Assembly: GCF_030252185.1 (NCBI RefSeq)
Contig: NZ_CP126970.1
Location: 248,001-312,000, forward strand
Reading direction: 5' to 3'
Source of the DNA: Corynebacterium suedekumii
GTDB taxonomy: Bacteria; Actinomycetota; Actinomycetes; Mycobacteriales; Mycobacteriaceae
Length of the DNA: 64,000 nt
How positions within the stretch are numbered: the stretch's first letter is position 1; every line of letters begins with the position of its first letter. The notes below the pieces were generated by a model, which saw only the letters and a list, made by a program, of their open reading frames with translations, had not been told where the DNA came from and searched no databases. The position numbers and the translations under genes were made by a program. This document shows positions 23,619 through 30,057 of this stretch, one piece after another.

Positions 23619-24185
23619 ATGTACAGCCTCGTGAAGAGAATCCGGGAAGACCTGCGCAACGCCCGCGAGCACGACCCCGCCGCCCGCGGTGACCTCGAGA
23701 ACGCCCTCGTCTACTCCGGGCTCCACGCGATCTGGGCCCACCGGGTCTCCCACTGGCTGTGGGGCCGCGGGCTGCGTGGTCCGGCCCGCATCCTGGCGCA
23801 GCTCAACCGCTTCTTCACCGGTATCGAGATCCACCCGGGGGCGACGATCGGCCGCCGCTTCTTCATCGACCACGGAATGGGCATCGTCATCGGCGAGACC
23901 GCCGAGATCGGTGACGGCGTCATGCTCTACCACGGGGTCACCCTCGGCGGTCAGGTGCTCACCCAGACCAAGCGCCACCCCACCATCGAGGACAACGTCA
24001 CCATCGGCGCCGGCGCCAAGGTGCTGGGCCCCATCACCATCGGCGCGGGCTCCGCTGTCGGCGCGAACGCGGTGGTGACCAAGGACGTGCCGGCCGACCA
24101 CATCGCCACCGGCATCCCCGCGAAGAACCGGCCCCGCGGCAAGGACGAGAAGATCAAGCTCGTCGACCCGGACTACTTCCTCTGA
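23619..24185 (+). CDS. cysE: Serine O-acetyltransferase
   Basis: Makes O-acetylserine, the substrate of CysK. 188 residues, the short form: an alpha-helical N-terminus (residues 1-60) and a left-handed beta-helix of hexapeptide repeats ([43 protein letters not shown]). The catalytic His-Asp pair is in FIDHGMG and [15 protein letters not shown] (23605-23610) ends 8 nt before ATG 23619 with no ribosome-binding site, so the transcript is probably leaderless with its own promoter separate from cysK. Confidence 0.96.
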   Translation: MYSLVKRIREDLRNAREHDPAARGDLENALVYSGLHAIWAHRVSHWLWGRGLRGPARILAQLNRFFTGIEIHPGATIGRRFFIDHGMGIVIGETAEIGDGVMLYHGVTLGGQVLTQTKRHPTIEDNVTIGAGAKVLGPITIGAGSAVGANAVVTKDVPADHIATGIPAKNRPRGKDEKIKLVDPDYFL

Positions 24186-24191
24186 AAAATC

Positions 24192-24221
24192 ACGAAAGCT
24201 CCCCACCGGGGGAGCTTTCGT
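24192..24221. terminator. Bidirectional terminator after cysE
   Basis: ACGAAAGCTCCCC (24192-24204) pairs perfectly with GGGGAGCTTTCGT (24209-24221). It sits between the stops of cysE and the convergent acetyltransferase gene; an A-run before it gives a T-run on the minus strand. Confidence 0.8.
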
Positions 24222-24232
24222 CGTATCCGGGG

Positions 24233-24523
24233 TCAGGCGACCAGGTCGGCGTACTCCTCGTTCTTGCCGATGAAGTGCTGCACCGCAGAGCAGGAGGGGA
24301 TCACCTTGCTGCCGTTGGCGCGGGCGTCGTCAAGCGCCGCCCTGATCAACGGTGAGGACAGTCCCTGCCCGCGGAAGGCCTGATCCACCACGGTGTGGTT
24401 GAAGTCGAGGACCCCGCCCGGACGCGGGACGTACGAGCAGTAACCCGCCTCCCGGCCGTCGACGGAGATTTCGTAGCGCTGCTTCGCCTCGTTGTGCTTG
24501 ATGGTGTGGTTGCTCTCGGACAT
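24233..24523 (-). CDS. YjdJ-type small GNAT acetyltransferase
   Basis: 96 residues. The core has YEISVDGREAGYCSY, DFNHTVVDQAFRGQGLSSPLIRAALDDARANG (the acetyl-CoA pyrophosphate loop is the R-G-Q-G segment) and IPSCSAVQHFIGKN. This is the compact GNAT fold known as YjdJ or N-acetyltransferase DUF (Gcn5-like, PF14542); natural substrates are not established. ATG 24523 has GAGGAG 5 nt upstream. The tRNA cluster lies upstream and cysE is convergent. Confidence 0.85.
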   Translation of the reverse strand: MSESNHTIKHNEAKQRYEISVDGREAGYCSYVPRPGGVLDFNHTVVDQAFRGQGLSSPLIRAALDDARANGSKVIPSCSAVQHFIGKNEEYADLVA

Positions 24524-24660
24524 GTGTCTCCTCAGGTGTGTCGGCTTCTGGACGACAAGTATGCCCGCATTACCGGGGACGGCGCAGGATCTATATTCAG
24601 CCCCACCCCGGAATGCACAAAATCCCCTGCCCGAGAACCTCGGACAGGGGATTGAGAGTG

Positions 24661-24733
24661 TGGCCAGAGCCAGGATCGAACTGGCGACCTTCCACTTTTC
24701 AGGCGGACGCTCTACCGACTGAGCTATCTGGCC
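24661..24733 (-). tRNA. tRNA-Phe (GAA)
   Basis: 73 nt: GGCCAGA..TCTGGCC acceptor, GCTC/GAGC D-stem, anticodon stem TCCGC/GTGGA around CTGAAAA (anticodon GAA) and T-arm GGTTCGATCC-type. No CCA encoded. Last member of the Glu-Asp-Asp-Phe group read on the minus strand. Confidence 0.95.
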
Positions 24734-24761
24734 GGAAACTGTCGCAGACGGACAATCTCTG

Positions 24762-24835
24762 CGACCCTGACGGGACTTGAACCCGCGACCTCCGCCGTGA
24801 CAGGGCGGCGCGCTAACCAACTGCGCCACAGGGCC
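24762..24835 (-). tRNA. tRNA-Asp (GTC)
   Basis: 74 nt: GGCCCTG acceptor pairing CAGGGTC with one G-U, anticodon stem CCGCC/GGCGG around CTGTCAC, anticodon GTC. Identical to the copy at 25055. Confidence 0.95.
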
Positions 24836-24911
24836 TTATTCATTTCTCTCGCGCTTCCGGGCTTCCCTGTGGGCTGCCCCGTTGCACGAGATATCACTCT
24901 ACACAGACGCT

Positions 24912-24938
24912 CTTTAATGCCACAAATCGGGAGGTCAA
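24912..24938 (-). promoter_or_regulatory. Possible promoter of tRNA-Asp/tRNA-Phe
   Basis: On the minus strand TTGACC (24938-24933) and TAAAGA (24916-24911) are separated by 16 bp, upstream of the second tRNA-Asp. The rest of the 219-bp spacer between the two tRNA-Asp genes shows nothing else I can support. Confidence 0.35.
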
Positions 24939-25054
24939 CCGCCATTTTCGGCGAGTTTTCACGCCCTTGTTTGCGCCCCTCCCACGCTCCCGGAGGGCCG
25001 GCGACGACAAAGGCGCCGACCCGGAAAGATTCCGGACCGACGCCTTCATGTGAG

Positions 25055-25128
25055 CGACCCTGACGGGACTTGAACCCGCGACCTCCGCCGTGACAGGGCG
25101 GCGCGCTAACCAACTGCGCCACAGGGCC
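25055..25128 (-). tRNA. tRNA-Asp (GTC), second identical copy
   Basis: Same 74-nt sequence and anticodon as the tRNA at 24762-24835. The flanking DNA differs, apart from a short GGCCTTA following the acceptor end. It lies 22 bp after tRNA-Glu. Confidence 0.95.
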
Positions 25129-25150
25129 TTACCTTGAGGAGTCAACCTCG

Positions 25151-25223
<73 letters not shown>

Positions 25224-25356
25224 CAGCCGATGATCCGGAGAACTCCGGGCCACTGATGACTGCCCTTGAACAATACTTGACGCGGGGGCGGGAACAAAAC
25301 TGCTGCATCCGGCGCTATTCTGAACAGACGCGTTGAACCAGAAAGGCCGTGAGCAC

Positions 25357-25692
25357 ATGACCACGAACTCCCCCGCCGACCATTCCACCTGCTCCTGCCA
25401 CGAGCCTGACGTCCACGGCTACAACGAGAACAAGGCGAAGTATCTCGCCCGACTCAAGCGCATCGAGGGGCAGACCCGCGGCATCCACCGGATGATCGAC
25501 GAGGACCAGTACTGCATCGACATCCTCACCCAGGTCTCCGCGGTCACCTCCGCCCTGGAGAACGTCGCCCTCGCACTCCTGCAGGACCACATCTCCCACT
25601 GCGTCACCGGCGCGGCCACCGAGGGCGGGGACGCCGCGGACGAGAAGATCGCGGAGGCCATGAAGGCCATCCAGAAGATGGTGAAGTCCTGA
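25357..25692 (+). CDS. CsoR/RcnR-family metal-sensing repressor
   Basis: 111 residues with the all-alpha CsoR fold: YLARLKRIEGQTRGIHRMIDED begins helix 1. The ligand set is Cys53, His78 and Cys82, with the exact C-x24-H-x3-C spacing of copper-sensing CsoR proteins. An N-terminal extension adds Cys12, Cys14, His15 and His20. Such proteins repress metal efflux genes until they bind Cu(I) or a related signal. No copper ATPase or chaperone is adjacent. AGAAAGG lies 10 nt before ATG 25357. The downstream DUF2254 gene is convergent. Confidence 0.85.
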   Translation: MTTNSPADHSTCSCHEPDVHGYNENKAKYLARLKRIEGQTRGIHRMIDEDQYCIDILTQVSAVTSALENVALALLQDHISHCVTGAATEGGDAADEKIAEAMKAIQKMVKS

Positions 25693-25698
25693 CCTCCC

Positions 25699-26971
25699 CT
25701 AACCGACGGGTTCCGGCTCCACCGCCACCAGCTCCCGGCACCGCTCCAGGGTGGGGCGGTACTTCTCGACGCCCGCCACCAGCAGATCGTCCACCATCGC
25801 CCGGAGCGCCTCCGGGACCTGCGCCGAGCCGCCGGAATAGTGATGGACCTCCGCGATCGATTCCTCCACCAGGGTGGCGATCTCCTGCGGACGGTGGACC
25901 ACCCGCACCGAGCTCTCCCGGTCGACCGTCGCGTCATCGTCGGCGATGTACGGGCTCGGGTCGCTACAGGTGACCAGGTACCGCAGGACGCGGTGGAGTT
26001 CATGCACCGCCTGGACGGCGGTGGTCGGATCGTTGGTGCCCGGGGACAGGGCACGGTCGGCGATGTCGACGAGCTGACGCAGGCCGAAACCCACGTCCTG
26101 CGTCATGGTGCGCTCCATCCGGACCCCCACGGCGTCGATAAGCAGCGAGCGGTCCTCCTCACTGAGCTCACCGTCCCACCACACCCGGAGGATGTCCTGC
26201 CCGGCGACGACATACTCCCCCACCGAACGGTCAATGGTCACCACGGCCTCATTGTTCGCCGCCCAGTCCAGCACCCGCTGATAGTTGAACCACACGATCG
26301 TCCCCGGGATCCGGGGACCACGTCGGCCCCGGGGTCTGCCGTTCCCCGGAGTACGGGGAGTAGATCCTCTTCGCCAGGGCCAACGTCTCCTCACCGATCG
26401 CCGAGACGGCGTTCGCGACCTTCATCGAGGACATGATGTGCCGGATGAAGGCGAGGAAGAAGCCCAGACATCCCAGCACCATCGCGAAGGCCAGTGTGAC
26501 GGACACCCGCGGCACGAAGCCGTCATCCTGGCCCCGGTCATTCCACACGTAACGGGTGACCGTGAGGGAGAACACGAAGGTGGCCAGGAAGATGGCCAAC
26601 GTTCCCTGGACAATCCGGCTGCGGAGGAACCCGTCGAGCATGCGGGGGCTGAACGAGCTGTTGACCAGCTGGAGGACCACCAGCGTGTTGGAGAACACCA
26701 GGCCCGTCACCGAGATCGTCGCCGACGCAATCACCCCGAGCACCTCACGCGCGGCGTCCGGGCCACCCTCGAAGGCGAAACGCAGCGGATCCTCACCGGA
26801 GTCCGCCTCCAGGGTCGGGATGACCACACCCGCGATGAGCGCCGCAACCACGCTCACAGCCGGAATCATCCAGAACGGCGTCCAGATGCGGTGCCACCAT
26901 GTCTCCTGCGGAACGTCCGGAACTGATCCCCGGACCCGCACGCTCTCGTGCTCAGTAATCTGTTCGCTCAC
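25699..26971 (-). pseudogene. DUF2254 membrane protein, frameshifted
   Basis: Two overlapping frames together make one DUF2254 protein of about 423 residues. The first (GTG 26971 to about 26305) has an N-terminal span FWMIPAVSVVAALIAGVVIPTL and two or three more helices, through KRIYSPYSGER. The second continues TIVWFNYQRVLDWAANNEAVV, SPGTNDPTTAVQAVHELHRVLRYL and ends at TAG 25699. Removing one base from the C4 run at 26302-26305 (G4 on the coding strand) restores a continuous WSPDPGTIVWF. The function of the family is unknown. CATACT lies 7 nt before GTG 26971. Either a genuine frameshift mutation or a sequencing error. Confidence 0.85.
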
Positions 26972-26984
26972 GGACGTCAGTATG

Positions 26985-27314
26985 TCACTGCCCGGGCACC
27001 CTGCAGGCCGGTTCACCGACGAGACGGGAGAGCCGGTGTCGCTGCCCGGCGATGAGTCGGTACGCCGTACTGAAGACGGGATCGAGGACCGGTGTCCCGA
27101 AGATCCGGCCGAGCAGACGCACCGGGAGGTTCCTGCCGGCAGTGGCCAGGGCCCGGCCGATCGCCCGGTGCCCGAGATGGTCCTCCCCGCCGGCCCGGAA
27201 GATCGCATGGTGACGCAGGCCGGCCGGTCGCACATCAACGCCCGGCGCGAGACGGACCAGGGCCTCCGCGCTGCGCTGGCAGAAGCCGCAGTCCCGGTCA
27301 TAGAGGAAGATCAT
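26985..27314 (-). CDS. DCC-family (DUF393) thiol-disulfide oxidoreductase-like protein
   Basis: 109 residues starting MIFLYDRDCGFCQRS; the D-C-G-F-C-Q motif at residues 8-13 is the DCC signature, with a CxxC-like thiol pair (Cys9 and Cys12). The C-terminus RHRLSRLVGEPACRV is also family-like. DCC proteins are thioredoxin-fold-related and of poorly known role. ATG 27314 lies 7 nt after TACCCT (27327-27322), suggesting a leaderless start. It is upstream of and in the same direction as the DUF2254 gene, 13 bp away. Confidence 0.8.
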   Translation of the reverse strand: MIFLYDRDCGFCQRSAEALVRLAPGVDVRPAGLRHHAIFRAGGEDHLGHRAIGRALATAGRNLPVRLLGRIFGTPVLDPVFSTAYRLIAGQRHRLSRLVGEPACRVPGQ

Positions 27315-27327
27315 GCCGCCGAGGGTA

Positions 27328-27750
27328 GTCCCCCGGGGCCCTGAGGCCACCCCCGGACGGACAACGAACAGCGCGGCCCTGATCGACTGGTCAATTATCG
27401 TGACCCCCGCCACCCAGCCACCGGGACAGCCGCTCAGCGCTGGGGACCGCTCACGGCTCCCCTCGGCGATGTCTGAGGTATCCCCGCCGGACACCCCGGT
27501 CAGCGTTTTCACAGGCGGCGGCTCGGCCACCGGAGCCACGGGAAGCAGTACTTTCGTCGACCGTCGAACAGTGCTCCGCCGCAGGTCATTCGGTACATGA
27601 AACAACAGGCACCCCCTTACTGAATCTGATTTTCGTTCAGCCATTGAGGGCACGGAGGGATAGATTTAGCCTTTTCTTCGGATTCTCTTAGCTTCAACTT
27701 ATTCGTGCCGAGAATCCGTTCCCAGAGTCCCCGTCCCGAAAGGAACCACC
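27328..27750 (+). promoter_or_regulatory. Gene-free leader region of the peptide operon
   Basis: About 420 bp with no gene I can support. It becomes AT-rich from about 27605, consistent with a promoter, but -10/-35 boxes cannot be fixed; TAGATT at 27661-27666 is a candidate -10. It contains the inverted repeat at 27679-27718 and ends with a ribosome-binding site AAAGGA before ATG 27751. Confidence 0.4.
27679..27718. promoter_or_regulatory. Inverted repeat upstream of the peptide operon
   Basis: CGGATTCTC (27679-27687) and GAGAATCCG (27710-27718) are perfect 9-bp arms around a 22-nt spacer, ending 32 nt before the first ATG of the operon. It could be an operator or an mRNA hairpin near the ribosome-binding site. 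Confidence 0.5.
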
Positions 27751-28032
27751 ATGAAGATCCGTCAGCTCATTGCCGCCGGCCTGCTCGCCACCGCGACCGT
27801 CACCGCGTCCGCGGGCGCCGCAGCAGCAGCACCCGCCACCACCGCGGAGACGACCACGACCACCGAGACCTCTGACGAGAGCTCCGCCGTCGACCCCACC
27901 GGTTCCTCCGACTCCGAACGCTCCTCCGAGTCCTTCTTCGACGAGGTTGACGCCACGACCGTCGGCGGATGGCTCGGCTCCACCACGGGCCTCGTCGAGT
28001 CGATCCTCGGCCTCGTCGGAAAGCTCGCGTAA
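27751..28032 (+). CDS. Small secreted protein with amphipathic C-terminal tail (operon gene A)
   Basis: 93 residues. A clear signal peptide (MKIRQLIAAGLLATATVTASAG, cleavage near residues 24-27) is followed by a Thr/Ser/Glu/Asp-rich linker and then SFFDEV and the hydrophobic tail GLVESILGLVGKLA. The FFDEV and LVESI elements recur in the two tiny peptides downstream (WFDEV..LVEAI and YFDQD..IVETI), so the three are probably related. AAAGGA lies 8 nt before ATG 27751. Gene B starts 2 bp after its stop. I do not recognise the family. A cell-envelope or membrane-active role is inferred from composition only. Confidence 0.75.
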   Translation: MKIRQLIAAGLLATATVTASAGAAAAAPATTAETTTTTETSDESSAVDPTGSSDSERSSESFFDEVDATTVGGWLGSTTGLVESILGLVGKLA

Positions 28033-28034
28033 GT

Positions 28035-28181
28035 ATGGGCGCCGACACCAACCCGCACGCAGACCTGCCCCAGGACCCCTACGACGACCCGATGCCCGGA
28101 CTCCACTGGTTCGATGAGGTGGGCCCGTCACTGGTCGAGGCAATCAAGACGATGCTGGGCTTCGCCACGGGGGTGATCTGA
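28035..28181 (+). CDS. 48-residue acidic peptide without signal sequence (operon gene B)
   Basis: 48 residues: an acidic, Pro-rich N-terminal half (ADLPQDPYDDPMPG), then HWFDEV and the amphipathic tail SLVEAIKTMLGFATGVI. It lacks a signal peptide, as do the PorA/PorH peptides of the corynebacterial outer membrane, which are of similar size and acidity; sequence identity with those is not evident. ATG 28035 lies 2 bp after gene A, and its TGA shares one base with the ATG of gene C, so translation is coupled. Too small for most gene finders; the operon position and the repeated motif support it. Confidence 0.65.
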   Translation: MGADTNPHADLPQDPYDDPMPGLHWFDEVGPSLVEAIKTMLGFATGVI

Positions 28182-28816
28182 TGAAGCGGACCCGGCTGCT
28201 CACCGGGCTGGCGGCCGTCGTCGTGGCCGCGGGCATCTGCTCACCGCAGGCCGCAGCCGCCGACAACGGCACCTCCTCCACCTCCCCCTGGTGGGATCCG
28301 ACCGCCGTGATCGAGTCCCCCGTCAACCCGGCCCGGGCGGAAGGAACCTTCGACTCCGTCAGCTTCACCGACGCCGCCGACGGCGACCACGAGGTCACCC
28401 TCATGGACACCAGCGGACCCGGCCCCCTGGACGGCCGGAAACAGCCACGTGGTCTGCTCGTGGCCGAAGCATCCGGCTACACCCCCGGCCAGTACTACAC
28501 CGTGCGCGTCCGCCTCCACGAGGCAGACTCCGGAACCCCGAAAGGCACCTACACCTGGCTGACCTACCGGGCCACCGACGACGGCAGGCTCCACATCAGG
28601 CTCCCCCTCACCCTGCCGACCTCCCTGCAGGCCGGAGACCGGGTCGTGGGCGTGCCCACCGTGTACAACGCCAATGACGTCCGTCGCGACGGCCGCCCCA
28701 ACAAGGTCGACGAGAACTGCGTCCTCCAGTGCGAGCGCGTCGCCCCGTTGACCGCCTGGACCGACTATCAGGACCCCGGGGCCATCATCACCATGACCGC
28801 CCCCGCGACAGAATAA
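28181..28816 (+). CDS. Secreted protein of unknown family (operon gene C)
   Basis: 211 residues. Signal peptide MKRTRLLTGLAAVVVAAGIC..AAA with cleavage near residues 26-27, then SPWWDPTAVIESPVN and a beta-rich region of alternating hydrophobic residues (GLLVAEASGYTPGQYYTVRVRLHEA, GTYTWLTYRATDDGRLHIRLPLTLP) that looks Ig-like or beta-sandwich. Two cysteines in ENCVLQCERV near the C-terminus could form a small disulfide loop. No catalytic motif, lipobox or sorting signal is seen. It starts on the last base of gene B's stop. No family recognised; the operon suggests it works with the short peptides outside the membrane. Confidence 0.75.
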   Translation: MKRTRLLTGLAAVVVAAGICSPQAAAADNGTSSTSPWWDPTAVIESPVNPARAEGTFDSVSFTDAADGDHEVTLMDTSGPGPLDGRKQPRGLLVAEASGYTPGQYYTVRVRLHEADSGTPKGTYTWLTYRATDDGRLHIRLPLTLPTSLQAGDRVVGVPTVYNANDVRRDGRPNKVDENCVLQCERVAPLTAWTDYQDPGAIITMTAPATE

Positions 28817-28825
28817 GGAGAAACC

Positions 28826-28942
28826 ATGGACACCGGACCCGCCCCCTTCCCGGGCTATTTCGATCAGGACGCCCTGGACTTCAGCGTCTCCATCGTGGAG
28901 ACGATCCTGGGTACCATCGGCAAGATCTTCGGCGCGTTGTAA
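28826..28942 (+). CDS. 38-residue amphipathic peptide (operon gene D)
   Basis: 38 residues, no signal peptide: a Pro/Gly-rich start (TGPAPFPG), YFDQDALDF and the tail SIVETILGTIGKIFGAL, which plots as an amphipathic helix with Lys and Glu on one face. It shares the aromatic-Phe-Asp-acid and Leu/Ile-Val-Glu-x-Ile elements with genes A and B. A strong AAGGAG, overlapping the stop of gene C, lies 5 nt before ATG 28826. A long perfect palindrome follows 13 bp after the stop. Candidate functions are mycomembrane pore peptide, surfactant or antimicrobial peptide; none is shown. Confidence 0.65.
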   Translation: MDTGPAPFPGYFDQDALDFSVSIVETILGTIGKIFGAL

Positions 28943-28955
28943 CCACCGCACAGCT

Positions 28956-28997
28956 GCGGCCCTGGGGCCTCCCACCGGTGGGAGGCCCCAGGGCCGC
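28956..28997. terminator. 42-bp perfect palindrome, bidirectional terminator
   Basis: A 21-bp arm at 28956-28976 is followed immediately by its exact reverse complement at 28977-28997. It separates the peptide operon from the convergent oxidoreductase gene. No long T-run follows, but stem strength and position argue for termination. Confidence 0.7.
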
Positions 28998-29015
28998 GTC
29001 GCTGTCCCTTTCCGC

Positions 29016-29732
29016 TCAGAACTTTCGCTCCGACGTCTCCACACGGACAGCGGAGTCCAACCGGGCCTTCACCTGATCCACGGAGGTCGGGCCGGCGGTG
29101 GAGCTCATCAGCTGCTCATCCGGGGTCTTTTCATCCGCCAGGTAGATCCGCGTGTAACCAGCGGATTCCGGCTCAAACCGCCACGCCTCCGCAAGGTCGC
29201 CTGCGTCGACGACATCGAAGCCGAGCCGGTCGAGGATCGCCGCCGCTTCCCGACGGGCCGCGGGATCGTCGGACGCGACGGGCAGTGCCGTGCGGTCCGG
29301 CGCACCAGCCGGCCGGGCGAGCTGCGGGATGTGGTGCGCGAGAATGTTGCTGAACGCCTTGACCACCCGGGCACCACCGAGCCAGTTGCGCACCAGTTCG
29401 CCGGTGGTCAGCGAGTTGTCGTCGAGCACGGGGACACGACCGTCCCGGTACGGGTAATAGTTGCTGGTGTCGAGGATCAACTTCTCCCCCAACTGATCAA
29501 CCGGGATGTCCCGCACCGCAAGGAGCGGGACGGACAACACGACGGCATCCGAGTCTCGGATCGCCTCCTCCGCCGTCCCGGCAGAGGCACTGGGACCGAG
29601 TTCGGCCACCAGATCCGCGAGCGATTCCGGCCCCCGGGAGTTGGACACAATGACCTCCATGCCCGCTCCAACTGCGAGGCGCGCGATCGCCGAGCCCATG
29701 TTTCCACTTCCGATGAATCCGAGTGTCTGCAT
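29016..29732 (-). CDS. NAD(P)-binding oxidoreductase, F420-dependent NADP reductase-like
   Basis: 238 residues starting MQTLGFIGSGNMGSAIARLAVGAGMEVIVSNSRGPESL: a Rossmann GxGxxG with an NSR sequence after strand 2, as in ProC/F420:NADP reductase-like proteins that prefer NADP. Downstream are ILDTSNYYPYRDG and ARVVKAFSNILAHHI, typical of the reductase/dinucleotide-binding group. The substrate is uncertain. ATG 29732 is chosen because TACAAT (29744-29739) ends 6 nt upstream, giving a leaderless start. tRNA-Lys and its terminator lie upstream. Confidence 0.85.
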   Translation of the reverse strand: MQTLGFIGSGNMGSAIARLAVGAGMEVIVSNSRGPESLADLVAELGPSASAGTAEEAIRDSDAVVLSVPLLAVRDIPVDQLGEKLILDTSNYYPYRDGRVPVLDDNSLTTGELVRNWLGGARVVKAFSNILAHHIPQLARPAGAPDRTALPVASDDPAARREAAAILDRLGFDVVDAGDLAEAWRFEPESAGYTRIYLADEKTPDEQLMSSTAGPTSVDQVKARLDSAVRVETSERKF

Positions 29733-29839
29733 GCCGCGATTGTAGGGCGGGCTACGCAGCGCCGGCAGCACCCGATTCTTGTCGCCCCTGACGCAGGTCA
29801 GAGGGTGTCGGCGAGCCTGAAGAACAGAACCAAGAAAAC

Positions 29840-29870
29840 ACCCCCGTTCTTCACCATGAAGATCGGGGGT
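29840..29870 (-). terminator. Terminator of tRNA-Lys
   Basis: On the minus strand ACCCCCG-A-TCTTCA and TGAAGA-A-CGGGGGT pair around a short loop and are followed by GTTTTCTTGG. It begins six bases past the tRNA-Lys 3' end. Confidence 0.75.
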
Positions 29871-29875
29871 ATGTG

Positions 29876-29948
29876 TGGGCCCCGTGGGACTCGAACCCAC
29901 GACCTGCGGATTAAAAGTCCGTAGCTCTACCAACTGAGCTAGAGGCCC
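29876..29948 (-). tRNA. tRNA-Lys (TTT)
   Basis: 73 nt: GGGCCTC..GGGGCCC acceptor, GCTC/GAGC D-stem, anticodon stem ACGGA/TCCGC-type around CTTTTAA (anticodon TTT), GGTTCGAGTCC T-arm. No CCA encoded. Confidence 0.95.
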
Positions 29949-30057
29949 GTGCGTCAGATAGTAGTGCCCGCCCGCGACCGAACGGAAACCGGGGCACGCA
30001 AGACGCCCCGCCTGCACGCGGAGGTGCGGGAGGGGCGATGCGTCGATAAGCGAAGAG

